From positions 1 to 27,856 of the forward strand of contig CALCNY010000246.1 of NCBI GenBank assembly GCA_937897585.1: 27,856 nt of DNA, read 5' to 3'. A program made the position numbers and the translations under genes. The notes below the pieces were generated by a model. That model was not told the origin of the DNA and searched no databases. It worked only from the letters and a program-made list of their open reading frames with translations. The stretch comes from an uncultured Chitinophagaceae bacterium (GTDB lineage Bacteria > Bacteroidota > Bacteroidia > Chitinophagales > Chitinophagaceae). Positions 1 through 7,769 of this stretch are shown here, one piece after another (within the stretch, counting starts at the first letter, position 1; each line of letters opens with the position of its first letter).

Positions 1-82
1 TGAACAATATCAGAGGCTTTTTTATGATTTATCAAACTTTGGTTATTACTTTTCAATTATGGTTGCAATAAACCCACTCAAA

Positions 83-130
83 TAATTTTTTTTTACTTTT
101 TAATTTTTACTTTTTACTTTTTAATTAATA
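83..130 (+). repeat. AT-rich tttttacttttaatt repeat, copy 1
   Basis: A run of slipped units (tttttac / tttttaat) fills the last 50 bases before the gcdH ATG, so the whole leader of that gene is repeat. Similar runs are at 3021-3113 and 8828-8906. Bases 1-82 hold no recognisable gene. Confidence 0.6.
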
Positions 131-132
131 CC

Positions 133-1317
133 ATGGCAACCAAAACCGACAATTTCGTATCTCCCGATTATTTTAATGTAGATGAATTGCTGACCGAAGA
201 ACATAAGCTGATTCGTGAAGCCGTTCGTAATTACGTAAAGAAAGACATCTCTCCTATCATTGAAGATTATGCACAACGTGCAGAGTTTCCTCAGCAAATT
301 GTAAAGCAGTTGGGTGATTTGGGTTGTTTCGGACCAACAGTTCCTGAACAATATGGTGGCGGTGGCTTGGATTATATTTCTTACGGATTGATGATGCAAG
401 AATTAGAACGCGGTGATAGTGGTGTTCGTTCAACTGCGTCTGTGCAAGGTAGTTTGGTGATGTTCCCAATTTATCAATATGGCAGCGAGGAACAACGCAA
501 TAAATATTTACCAAAGTTGGCAAGTGGCGAATGGCTGGGTTGTTTTGGATTAACAGAACCTGATCATGGTTCGGATCCTGCCGGCATGTTGACTAACTTT
601 AAAGACGCTGGTGACCATGTTATTTTGAATGGTGCTAAAATGTGGATCAGTAACGCGCCTTTCTCACAAGTGGCTGTTGTATGGGCAAAAAATGATGCCG
701 GAGAAATTCAAGGTATCATTGTTGAAAGAGGTATGGAAGGATTTACCACTCCTACTACTCACAGCAAATGGAGTTTACGTGCAAGTGCTACTGGCGAATT
801 GGTTTTCGACAATGTAAAAGTTCCTAAAGAAAATATTTTACCAAACGTAAAAGGATTAAAAGGTCCTTTAAGCTGTTTGACTAAAGCAAGATATGGTATC
901 GCCTGGGGCGCCATCGGTGCTGCTATGGATTGTTACCACACTGCACTTGAATATAGCAAAGAAAGAGTTCAATTCGGAAAGCCAATTGGTGGTTTCCAAT
1001 TGCAACAAAAGAAACTGGCTGAAATGGTTACTGAAATCACGAAAGCACAATTATTAAACTGGCGTTTGGGTGTGTTGATGAATGAAGGGAAAGTAACTCC
1101 GGCACAAGTAAGTATGGCAAAAAGAAATGCCTGCGAAATTGCTACTAACATCTGCAGAGATGCTCGTCAAATGTTAGGCGGCATGGGTATCACAGGCGAA
1201 TATCCGGTGATGCGCCACATGATGAATTTGGAAAGTGTAATTACGTATGAAGGAACGCATGACATACACTTGTTAATTACAGGTATGGATGTGACGGGAT
1301 TTAACGCTTTTAAATAA
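133..1317 (+). CDS. gcdH: Glutaryl-CoA dehydrogenase-like acyl-CoA dehydrogenase
   Basis: The 394-residue protein is a complete FAD-dependent acyl-CoA dehydrogenase. Its closest recognisable relative is glutaryl-CoA dehydrogenase, which oxidises and decarboxylates glutaryl-CoA to crotonyl-CoA in lysine/tryptophan breakdown. Visible signatures are the FAD/substrate motif FGLTEPDHGSDP (residues 138-149), SLRASATGELVF (214-225), LTKARYGIAWG (249-259), LGGMGITGEY (348-357) and the catalytic-base motif TYEGTHDIH (371-379), with Glu373 as the expected base. In the human enzyme Arg94 holds the distal carboxylate and Glu87 lies seven residues before it; here Arg99 and Glu92 have the same spacing in ELERGDSGVRS. 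This favours a true glutaryl-CoA enzyme of the decarboxylating type over a short-chain dehydrogenase (inference from motif alignment). The ATG start directly follows an AT-rich leader without a Shine-Dalgarno. The next gene, a 3-hydroxybutyryl-CoA dehydrogenase, acts two steps later in the same route. Confidence 0.9.
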   Translation: MATKTDNFVSPDYFNVDELLTEEHKLIREAVRNYVKKDISPIIEDYAQRAEFPQQIVKQLGDLGCFGPTVPEQYGGGGLDYISYGLMMQELERGDSGVRSTASVQGSLVMFPIYQYGSEEQRNKYLPKLASGEWLGCFGLTEPDHGSDPAGMLTNFKDAGDHVILNGAKMWISNAPFSQVAVVWAKNDAGEIQGIIVERGMEGFTTPTTHSKWSLRASATGELVFDNVKVPKENILPNVKGLKGPLSCLTKARYGIAWGAIGAAMDCYHTALEYSKERVQFGKPIGGFQLQQKKLAEMVTEITKAQLLNWRLGVLMNEGKVTPAQVSMAKRNACEIATNICRDARQMLGGMGITGEYPVMRHMMNLESVITYEGTHDIHLLITGMDVTGFNAFK

Positions 1318-1319
1318 AA

Positions 1320-1374
1320 TCGCTACGCGTGTTTGGCGTTTGGTCGCTACGCTCGTTTGGTGTTTGTTGTTTTT
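1320..1374 (+). repeat. gtttggcgtttgg repeat (family B), copy 1
   Basis: The repeat begins two bases after the gcdH stop. It reads gtttggcgtttggtcgctac, then gctcgtttggtgtttgttg. The copy at 2343-2398 has the same text with a few substitutions. Confidence 0.8.
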
Positions 1375-1398
1375 CGTATACAAAAGCTTCTTCGGTTT

Positions 1399-1440
1399 GA
1401 AACCTATTGAACCTTTTGAACTTCTTGAACCTTTTAAACA
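1399..1440 (+). repeat. ttgaaccttttgaac repeat (family A), copy 1
   Basis: A 9-10-base periodic run of ttgaacctt units (aacctattgaaccttttgaa, cttcttgaaccttttaaac) just before the hbd start. Related runs occur at 2417-2457, 12038-12072 (minus), 24493-24518 and 26563-26655. Confidence 0.75.
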
Positions 1441-1446
1441 AACGAA

Positions 1447-2340
1447 ATGGAAATAAAAAACGTTAGCGTCATCGGCGCAGGAACAATGGGTAACGGTATT
1501 GCACACGTGTTTGCGCAAACTGGATTTAATGTAACATTGGTTGACGTCAATGCTACTCAACTTGAAAAAGCCATTGCTACCATTTCTAAAAATCTTGACA
1601 GACAAGTTGCTAAAGGTGTTTTAACTGAAGAACAAAAAGCGAATACCCTAAATAATATCACTACCAATACTTCAATCGCTGATGGTGTAGCAAATTCAAA
1701 TTTGGTTGTAGAAGCGGCTACAGAAAATGTAAATTTAAAACTTGAAATTTTTAAACAACTGGATGCTGCCGCTCCTGCGGGATGTATCCTTGCTTCGAAT
1801 ACTTCATCTATTTCGATTACCAAAATTGCAGCTGTTTCAAAACGCCCAGAATTAGTAATCGGCATGCATTTCATGAATCCGGTTCCTGTAATGAAACTGG
1901 TGGAAATTATAAATGGTTATGCCACTTCAAAAGAAGTGAATGCTATTATAACAACCCTGAGCAAACAATTAGGAAAAGTTCCTTGTACAGTTAATGATTA
2001 CCCAGGCTTTATTGCCAATCGCATTTTGATGCCGATGATCAATGAAGCAATTTATAGTTTGTTTGAAGGTGTTGCCGGTGTTGAAGAAATTGACACCGTA
2101 ATGAAACTCGGTATGGCCCACCCCATGGGACCTTTACAATTAGCCGACTTCATCGGATTGGATGTTTGCTTGAGCATTTTAAAAGTATTACATGACGGCT
2201 TTGGTAATCCTAAATACGCTCCTTGTCCTTTACTAACAAATATGGTTATGGCCGGAAAACTCGGCGCCAAATCGGGAGAAGGATTTTATGTGTATACTGC
2301 GGGGAGTAAGGATCTTGTTGTAAGCGATAGCTTTAAATAA
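1447..2340 (+). CDS. hbd: 3-hydroxybutyryl-CoA dehydrogenase
   Basis: The 297-residue protein is a single-function 3-hydroxyacyl-CoA dehydrogenase of normal length for the Hbd/PaaH family. It oxidises (S)-3-hydroxybutyryl-CoA to acetoacetyl-CoA with NAD(P). The N-terminal Rossmann fold has VIGAGTMGNGIA (residues 8-19, GxGxMG core at 10-15) and an acidic residue after the second strand (LVDVN, 31-35). The catalytic residues are visible as SNTSS (117-121), His141 in GMHFMNPVPVMKLVE and Asn191 in GFIANRILMPM. These have the same spacing as Ser117/His138/Asn188 of the clostridial enzyme. The C-terminal helical domain includes HPMGPLQLADFIGLD and GAKSGEGFYVY. It lies 129 bases after gcdH on the same strand, so the pair fits a glutaryl-CoA to acetoacetyl-CoA route, although no enoyl-CoA hydratase is present here. 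The gap between them is filled with intergenic repeats, so co-transcription is likely but not certain. Confidence 0.93.
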   Translation: MEIKNVSVIGAGTMGNGIAHVFAQTGFNVTLVDVNATQLEKAIATISKNLDRQVAKGVLTEEQKANTLNNITTNTSIADGVANSNLVVEAATENVNLKLEIFKQLDAAAPAGCILASNTSSISITKIAAVSKRPELVIGMHFMNPVPVMKLVEIINGYATSKEVNAIITTLSKQLGKVPCTVNDYPGFIANRILMPMINEAIYSLFEGVAGVEEIDTVMKLGMAHPMGPLQLADFIGLDVCLSILKVLHDGFGNPKYAPCPLLTNMVMAGKLGAKSGEGFYVYTAGSKDLVVSDSFK

Positions 2341-2342
2341 GA

Positions 2343-2398
2343 TTTGTTTGGCGTTTGGTCGCTTCGCTTGTTTGGTGTTTGTTGTTTATTGTTAAAAA
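2343..2398 (+). repeat. gtttggcgtttgg repeat (family B), copy 2
   Basis: It starts two bases after the hbd stop with gtttggcgtttggtcgcttc, then gcttgtttggtgtttgttg and tttattg. It is nearly the same as the copy after gcdH and is likewise followed by a family A run. Confidence 0.8.
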
Positions 2399-2416
2399 GT
2401 TAAAAAGAACTTATCT

Positions 2417-2457
2417 GCAACCTTTTGAACTCATTGAACCTTTGCAACCTTTTGAAC
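2417..2457 (+). repeat. ttgaaccttttgaac repeat (family A), copy 2
   Basis: The run gcaaccttttgaactcattg, aacctttgcaaccttttgaa lies just before the start of the DUF1801 gene. It occupies the same place relative to the next start as copy 1 does before hbd. Confidence 0.75.
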
Positions 2458-2470
2458 AGATTTTTTAGTA

Positions 2471-3025
2471 ATGAATCCAACCGACAACTACATCAAAGCC
2501 GCTCCTGAATTCAGTCAAGTAATTTTATTACATTTCCGCAAATTGGTTCATCAAACGATTCCAGATGTTGAAGAACAGATCAAATGGAAATTCCCACATT
2601 TCGTTTACAAAAAAGAAGTGATTTGCAGTATGGCTGCTTTTTCAAAACATTGTGCGTTTAGTTTTCCAAAAGCAGCTTTGATGAAAGACAAAACGCTTTT
2701 AGAAAAAGCAAAGACAGAAGAAGCCATGGGACATTTTGGAAAAATAAAGACATTGCAAGACCTTCCTTCTGATTCAAAAATAAAAGCCTATATCAAAGAT
2801 TCCATTTCATTGATCGGACAAAAATCCCAAGAGAAAATAATCACAGTTGCCATTCCGAAAGTCCTCAAAGATTTACTTGAAGAAAACAAAAAAGCAGAAG
2901 CTTGTTTTTTAAAAATGTCGCCTTCTCACCAGAAAGAATACATCAATTATATTTCCGAAGCTAAAAAAGAAGAAACGCAAATGAGAAGGGCAGAGAAAGT
3001 GTTGGAGATGCTTTTGAGAAAGTAA
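2471..3025 (+). CDS. DUF1801 / YdeI (OmdA-like) family protein
   Basis: This 184-residue cytoplasmic protein has two parts. Residues about 10-110 look like DUF1801 (YdhG-like): helix, then EEQIKWKFPHFVYKKEVICSM with the typical small beta domain and AAFSKHCAFSFPKAALM. Residues about 130-184 match the YdeI/OmpD-associated (OmdA) C-terminal helical region, with the characteristic FLKMSPSHQKEYINYI and ARKKEET-like tail (here EAKKEETQMRRAEKVLEML). Related proteins are annotated as bacteriocin-protection or YdeI proteins, but the biochemical role is not established and I do not assign one. There is no signal peptide or membrane segment. It sits 130 bases after hbd on the same strand, with repeats in the gap, and converges with the mmcQ-like gene. 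Confidence 0.8.
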   Translation: MNPTDNYIKAAPEFSQVILLHFRKLVHQTIPDVEEQIKWKFPHFVYKKEVICSMAAFSKHCAFSFPKAALMKDKTLLEKAKTEEAMGHFGKIKTLQDLPSDSKIKAYIKDSISLIGQKSQEKIITVAIPKVLKDLLEENKKAEACFLKMSPSHQKEYINYISEAKKEETQMRRAEKVLEMLLRK

Positions 3026-3113
3026 ATTTTAATTCAAAAGTAAAAAGTAAAAATCGATAATTTTATTTCTACGCATTTTTTTGAATTTTTACTTTTAAAT
3101 TTTTAATTAATAA
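3021..3113. repeat. AT-rich repeat, inverted pair (copy 2)
   Basis: An aattcaaaagtaaaaagtaa run directly after the DUF1801 stop is mirrored by tgaatttttacttttaaatt about 60 bases on. This gives a weak hairpin between the converging DUF1801 and mmcQ-like genes. The rest of the 192-base gap holds the family D repeat. Confidence 0.6.
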
Positions 3114-3167
3114 ACGTCCCTTTCAGGAGACATTGCTGAGAATATGCTTTTAAATGAGACAGTGACT

Positions 3168-3225
3168 TTTTCATTTCCGAAATCCACTTTTACATTTTAC
3201 ATTGGATATTTTACATTTTACATTC
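3168..3225 (-). repeat. tttacattggatatttt repeat (family D), copy 1
   Basis: The plus-strand text is tttcatttccgaaatcc followed by slipped ttttacat units around attggatatt. A second copy at 26717-26774 has the same order of blocks (tttcatttcctaaatcc, then tttacattggatatttta). The stop codon of the mmcQ-like gene is inside this copy. Confidence 0.8.
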
Positions 3226-3550
3226 TTTTTCCTCTCACCAACCCATACGAATCCTCAATCATTTCCTTAATCCGACTCCAAGACAATCTTCCATCTATCA
3301 CAATCGTATTCCAATGTTTCTTGTTCATGTGATAACCTGGCAGAATAGTATCCGGAAATTCTTCTCTTAATGAAACCGCCAATTCTGGATTGCATTTTAC
3401 ATTAATTTTTAATTGGTCAATTTCATCTAATGGCAATAGTAAAAACATTTTGTTGTTGGTCTTGAATACAATGGTGTCTTCTCCAAATGGGAAGCTTTCA
3501 CTACTGTCTTTTAATGATAGTGCAAAGTCTCTTATTTCTTCTACGTTCAT
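3218..3550 (-). CDS. MmcQ/YjbR family DNA-binding-fold protein
   Basis: The 110-residue protein is a complete MmcQ/YjbR (PF04237-type) protein. It has the N-terminal helix MNVEEIRDFALSLKDSSESFPFGEDTIVFK, which includes the family's E.FPFG.D..VFK pattern, the strand KMFLLLPL, NVKCNPELAVSLREEF, and PGYHMNKKHWNTIVIDG, which matches the family's P.YHMNK.HW..I motif. The fold is described as CyaY-like and often called DNA-binding, but the cellular role is unknown. The ATG at 3550 agrees with the usual family start. Two oddities are worth noting. The start codon is only about ten bases after the U-tract of the terminator of the upstream gene, leaving almost no leader. The TAA stop lies inside a repeat (3168-3225) that also covers the end of the peptidase gene at 26762. 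Confidence 0.88.
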   Translation of the reverse strand: MNVEEIRDFALSLKDSSESFPFGEDTIVFKTNNKMFLLLPLDEIDQLKINVKCNPELAVSLREEFPDTILPGYHMNKKHWNTIVIDGRLSWSRIKEMIEDSYGLVRGKRM

Positions 3551-3560
3551 ATTGTAATAT

Positions 3561-3589
3561 AAAAAAAGCCCTTCAAAAATGAAGGGCTT
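3561..3589 (-). terminator. Intrinsic terminator of the type B T9SS substrate gene
   Basis: A perfect stem AAGCCCTTC / GAAGGGCTT with a five-base loop is followed, read on the minus strand, by a run of seven T. It begins 20 bases after the stop of the 834-residue surface protein, so it should end the PorP/SprF-surface protein transcript. It lies immediately upstream of the mmcQ-like start. Confidence 0.88.
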
Positions 3590-3608
3590 GATATTTATTA
3601 TTTGATGA

Positions 3609-6113
3609 TTATCTGATGATAGTGATATCTGTTTTCTTGGTAAATTTCTTACCTGAAATCAATTTGAATTCAATCACACCATAGTAAGTTCCATCAGGAC
3701 AAGGCTTACCATTGTAAGTTCCATCCCAGTTGTTTCTGTAATCTCTGCTTTCGAATACTTTACTTCCGTATCTGTTGAATACAGTTACCGTGATGTTGGT
3801 TAAACAATCGTATTGATCGTATATCTGCCATTTGTCGTTGATGCCATCACCATTTGGACTAAATGCATTTTTAACTTTAATGCAATAAGGAATTACAGTA
3901 ACAGTGATATCATCTGAAGCCGTACAACCAGCAGCGTTAGTAGCTGTTAAAGTATACGTTGTAGTTACTGGAGGAGTTGCAATTGGATTCAATATTGTAG
4001 TTGAAGTTAATGTTGCATCTGAAGGATTAGCAACCCACAAGTAGTTTGTTGCTCCAGAAACACCACCATTCAATTGAACACTTTCACCGCTGATGATGCT
4101 TTGATCAGTACCTGCTATTACCTGTACCTGTGAATTAACAGTGATATTAACTTGATCAGTTGCAGTACATCTTCCTAAAGTAGCAGTTACCGAATATGTA
4201 TTTAAACCTAATGATGTAGGCGTAGCCACCGGACTTTGAGAAGTTGAACTGCTCAATCCCTGACCAGACCAATCAAATGTAGCACCAGCATAAGAATTAG
4301 TAGTTAATGCAATTGAACCGCCAAAGCAAATAGTGGTATCGGTTCTAGTATCTAAGAATAAATCATTAGTCAAACCAACAACTTGATTTAATGTAATGAT
4401 ACATCCATTATTATCTCTTACAGAAACAACATAACTACCATCAAACACATTAAATACAGGAGAAGCCTGGAAGTTAACTCCGTCTATGCTATACTGATAG
4501 GTAGATCCACCGCCCTGTGCTTCTAAGGTAATATTACCTGTAGGATTTATAGAGCAAGTTGCATTTGAAGTTGATGCTGTTGCAGACAATACTGTAGGTT
4601 GAGTTATATTAATTGTGGTATCTCTTGTGCAACCTGAGTTATCTCTGATTCTGATATTGTATGTACCAACAGCTAAGTTGCTGAAAGTACCACTTGATTG
4701 ATAAGTAACACCGCCATCAATTGAATATTGGAAAACACCAGTACCGTTGAGGCCTGTTACGTTGATTACACCTGTACTTCCGCCATTACAAAGAACATTA
4801 GAAACTGAGTATGTTCCTGCTACTAAATTTGGATCAGCAGAAATAGTTACAGAAGTAGTTCCTGCACAAGTGGTTCCAATCACACGATATTTAATTGTAT
4901 AAGTTCCTGGAGGCAGGTTGAATAGACTTGATGTCTGCCATGTAAGACCATTATCTGCAGAATACTCAAAAGGACCAGCAGCACCAGTAGCAAAAATGGC
5001 TGCACTACCTATACCTGAAGTAGCACAAGACGCAGGAGATGTGGCTGAGGTTGCAGAAAGTGGATTGTTTGATATTACAGTTACAGTATCAGTTCCATAA
5101 ACATAACTGTTAGGATTGTTGAACTGTGCATATTTTGATTTTACGATATAAGTTGTTGTTCCCACTGGACAAACACTTGGGAATGAAACTTCAAATGTTC
5201 CGTTCACATCTGCAGTAGTATCTCCAGTTGAAATCAAAGTACCATTTAAATCATAAAGTTCTACTCCACGGTATAATGTAGGACCAGAAGCAGGAATAAA
5301 TCTCCAGCTTTCGTTCATGTTTGGAGTTCCCCAGTTAGGACCAGCTGAAGTTCTTCCTGGAGCCATAATGCCTTTAGTTTTTGTGGCATCTTGCAAACCA
5401 ATCATTTTTCTTCCCTGATTCCAACTCGGACATTGTTCTACACCATTTACAAAAACCTCAATAATGCCAAGTCCTTCGTAAAGAACAATCTGATGAGTAT
5501 TGTTGATTAAATTCTGGCAAGTAGTGCTGAATAATGGAGCTTTGTAAACACTGAATACAAATCTTCTGTGTGGGGCAACACCAAGTATATCATATTTAAT
5601 CAACTGTGTAGGTGATGTTGTGTAAGCAGGATCCAAATCCTGGAACACTCCCATTATCAAAGAAGCATCGTAACCCGTGTTAGGAACATTACCAACAGTT
5701 TGACTCCAATGGCTGTATCCACCCGCCAAAGAAGAATTGAAAGAGATATAACCATTAGTACTTACTATCAATGAATTGTAAGGAGATCCTGCATCACCAT
5801 AAAATGGAAAAGAGAATGGTAAATTCACAACGCTAGAATAGGTATCGTCTATAGTTAATGAAACTGCATTACCAGGTGCATTGGCTGCCACATAAGGAGC
5901 GAAACAACCGTTTGGACCAGTCAAAGAATTAATAACATAATTACTCGTTGATGATTTAACGTTAGGAATTCTCGCCTTCAGTGTAATACAAGTATTTGCG
6001 CAACCATCAATTGTAGTGTCTCTTGCGCAGCTGAAATTAAATCCGTTTTGTGCCTTCGTTTGAATGGAAAGAATCGTTAAAAGAATCAAACCAAACCATT
6101 GAAATTTTCTCAT
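3609..6113 (-). CDS. T9SS type B secreted surface protein with SprB-like repeats
   Basis: The 834-residue protein starts with a clear signal peptide (MRKFQWFGLILLTILSIQTKAQ, cleavage near residue 22). Residues about 23-290 form a beta-rich, Cys-containing N-terminal region with VSTNGYISFNSSLAGG and a nidogen/adhesin-like look. Residues about 350-580 hold three SprB-like repeats, each of the pattern C....G.I......G....YSIDGG..YQ....F..L..GTY...VRD..GC. Residues about 655-740 form a PKD/Ig-like domain (SGESVQLNGG, YTLTATNAAGCTASD). The C-terminus, from about 743, is a gliding-motility-associated CHU_C domain: NAFSPNGDGINDKW, VFNRYGSKVFES, NNWDGTYNGKPCPDGTYYGV. In this phylum that domain directs type IX secretion as a type B signal. 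The gene is 50 bases downstream of a PorP/SprF gene and ends at a strong terminator, so the two form a probable secretion/anchoring pair. The exact ligand or surface role is unknown. Confidence 0.9.
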   Translation of the reverse strand: MRKFQWFGLILLTILSIQTKAQNGFNFSCARDTTIDGCANTCITLKARIPNVKSSTSNYVINSLTGPNGCFAPYVAANAPGNAVSLTIDDTYSSVVNLPFSFPFYGDAGSPYNSLIVSTNGYISFNSSLAGGYSHWSQTVGNVPNTGYDASLIMGVFQDLDPAYTTSPTQLIKYDILGVAPHRRFVFSVYKAPLFSTTCQNLINNTHQIVLYEGLGIIEVFVNGVEQCPSWNQGRKMIGLQDATKTKGIMAPGRTSAGPNWGTPNMNESWRFIPASGPTLYRGVELYDLNGTLISTGDTTADVNGTFEVSFPSVCPVGTTTYIVKSKYAQFNNPNSYVYGTDTVTVISNNPLSATSATSPASCATSGIGSAAIFATGAAGPFEYSADNGLTWQTSSLFNLPPGTYTIKYRVIGTTCAGTTSVTISADPNLVAGTYSVSNVLCNGGSTGVINVTGLNGTGVFQYSIDGGVTYQSSGTFSNLAVGTYNIRIRDNSGCTRDTTINITQPTVLSATASTSNATCSINPTGNITLEAQGGGSTYQYSIDGVNFQASPVFNVFDGSYVVSVRDNNGCIITLNQVVGLTNDLFLDTRTDTTICFGGSIALTTNSYAGATFDWSGQGLSSSTSQSPVATPTSLGLNTYSVTATLGRCTATDQVNITVNSQVQVIAGTDQSIISGESVQLNGGVSGATNYLWVANPSDATLTSTTILNPIATPPVTTTYTLTATNAAGCTASDDITVTVIPYCIKVKNAFSPNGDGINDKWQIYDQYDCLTNITVTVFNRYGSKVFESRDYRNNWDGTYNGKPCPDGTYYGVIEFKLISGKKFTKKTDITIIR

Positions 6114-6163
6114 GTCTTGTGTTGCTTATTTAATTGAAGAAAATGTTAGTTGTGTATTGTAAA

Positions 6164-7060
6164 TTATTTTTTCTTAAGATCGAATTGAACACCAATTTCA
6201 TGTGCGCCTGAATTGCCAGCAAACACGCCAATTGGTGCATTATAATAATCATAAGAATAGGTAGCTCTAACTCTTTGAAGAATTTTAAGTCCTGCTTGTA
6301 TGCTCCAAAGTTGGTGCACTCTCCAATTCAAACCCCACCATATTTTATTTTGATAATTTACTTGTGCACCAAAATCATATTCAGAAGGTGAATTTTCAAT
6401 CACTCTTACCATAGCATTTGGTATTATATAAATGTCATCTCCAGTATTAAATTTATAGTTGGCAGTGAAATTGTAATGACGATATAATTTACCACTTAAA
6501 GTAGAATTAGATACATCTGCTAGAGCGATTTTTGATTCAATGAGCTGACTAACAGCAGCGCCTACACTCAACTTTTTATTTGTCCAGTATACACCTGCGC
6601 CTGCATCGAAAGCAAATTTACTTTCTGCACCACCCAAAACTGGATCATTGCCTAAATCTGTAAGTTTTGATTTGTCAATTGCATATTGCAAGCCTCTCAA
6701 TTCCAATCCGATTCCAAAACGACTCTTTTCATTTCTGGCTTTGATATGATAAGAGTATCCAACTTGTACACCAGTTCTGCTTGTTGGGCCCGTTTGATCA
6801 CGATACAAATAAGTTGAAATACCTGAAGTCATTTTTTTAAGTTCAAAATCACCATAAACCATAGAGGTTGTGGGATTGCCAGGGAAAGATGACCACATGT
6901 TTCTGTAAGAAACACCAATCATGTTCTTTTCTGAAAAACCAGCAGCAGCTGGATTATACATTGGATTGTGCTGCAAATACTGACTCATAAAATGTAATTG
7001 CTGAGCCTTAGTAGCAGAAAATAAACCCAAAATTGTGATGGCGAGGAAAATTTTTCTCAT
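6164..7060 (-). CDS. PorP/SprF family T9SS outer-membrane protein
   Basis: The 298-residue protein has a signal peptide (MRKIFLAITILGLFSATKAQ) and then the hallmark QYLQHNPMYNPAAAGF, which matches the PorP/SprF N-terminal pattern NPA.AG. The remainder is an alternating hydrophobic/polar beta-barrel, with strands such as RTGVQVGYSYHIKA, FGIGLELRGLQYAI, FDAGAGVYWTNKKLSVGAAV and a final strand ending EIGVQFDLKKK. Members of this family sit in the outer membrane. In Flavobacterium, SprF is needed for secretion or attachment of the type B substrate SprB. It is the first gene of a two-gene unit with the 834-residue CHU_C protein, which suggests a dedicated partner (inference from known SprF/SprB pairing). 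A 99-base gap separates it from the yigZ-like gene on the same strand; a promoter there is likely, but no confident -7 element was seen. Confidence 0.9.
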   Translation of the reverse strand: MRKIFLAITILGLFSATKAQQLHFMSQYLQHNPMYNPAAAGFSEKNMIGVSYRNMWSSFPGNPTTSMVYGDFELKKMTSGISTYLYRDQTGPTSRTGVQVGYSYHIKARNEKSRFGIGLELRGLQYAIDKSKLTDLGNDPVLGGAESKFAFDAGAGVYWTNKKLSVGAAVSQLIESKIALADVSNSTLSGKLYRHYNFTANYKFNTGDDIYIIPNAMVRVIENSPSEYDFGAQVNYQNKIWWGLNWRVHQLWSIQAGLKILQRVRATYSYDYYNAPIGVFAGNSGAHEIGVQFDLKKK

Positions 7061-7159
7061 GTCAAAAATTAAATGTTAGTTACTGAAAATCAGTTTGAAT
7101 GTGATAAAAGTAAAAAAAAATGTTAAGAAACTGCGCTAAAATAAAAATATTTTGTGAAC

Positions 7160-7762
7160 TTAAGGCAATAACTTCTGTATTTCTGCGTTCCGGATGTCTT
7201 TTAAACGAAAACAAACCTCATCTTCCCGGCTTTTAGGAACGGCAAATTGAATACCCGAAAACAAGTTGATTTCTTTGTTTTTAACCATACACTGGCACTG
7301 TTTTAATACCTGCATAACCTCGTTAATTAAACCATAATCAAAAGAAACTGAATAATTTACCATCACCGGTTTCTGTATCAATGGTACAGTTTGAATAGCC
7401 AGTCCAGCGGCTGTTTTATAAGCATTTATCAAACCCGGTACACCAAGTAAACTACCTCCAAAATAACGAACCACAATGATGGCAACATTAGTAAGCTTCT
7501 TGCTGTCAATCTGGCCCAAAATGGGTTTTCCTGCAGAACCGGAAGGCTCACCATCGTCATTGGCCCGAAATTCATTCCCTGTAAAACCTATTCTGTAAGC
7601 AAAACAATGATGCACCGCTTTTGAATGTTCTTTTTTGAGCAACTGTAACTCTTTTTTAAAATCATCAACAGTCTCTATTGGAAATACATAGCCCAAAAAT
7701 TTACTCCCCCGGTCTTTAAATTCGGCAACTGATGATTTTTCTATGGTGAAGTAATAATCCAT
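7160..7762 (-). CDS. yigZ: IMPACT/YigZ family protein
   Basis: The 200-residue protein is a full-length UPF0029/IMPACT family member. Residues 14-120 contain the family core: EFKDRGSKFLGY (14-25), KAVHHCFAYRIG (48-59), ANDDGEPSGSAGKPILGQI (67-85) and VAIIVVRYFGGSLLGVPGLINAY (93-115). The C-terminal portion resembles the DUF1949 ferredoxin-like domain (YDFGLINEVMQVLKQ-like segment, here FDYGLINEVMQVLKQ). The molecular function in bacteria is not settled; eukaryotic IMPACT modulates translational control through GCN1. It starts seven bases after the ribD stop, so it is almost certainly translated from the same mRNA as ribD. Confidence 0.92.
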   Translation of the reverse strand: MDYYFTIEKSSVAEFKDRGSKFLGYVFPIETVDDFKKELQLLKKEHSKAVHHCFAYRIGFTGNEFRANDDGEPSGSAGKPILGQIDSKKLTNVAIIVVRYFGGSLLGVPGLINAYKTAAGLAIQTVPLIQKPVMVNYSVSFDYGLINEVMQVLKQCQCMVKNKEINLFSGIQFAVPKSREDEVCFRLKDIRNAEIQKLLP

Positions 7763-7769
7763 GTAGCAC

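Noticed and set aside
1..132. End of an upstream gene or an RNA gene at the left edge
   Set aside because: No frame with convincing coding character and no tRNA-like or structured RNA motif was visible. The right half is AT-rich repeat.
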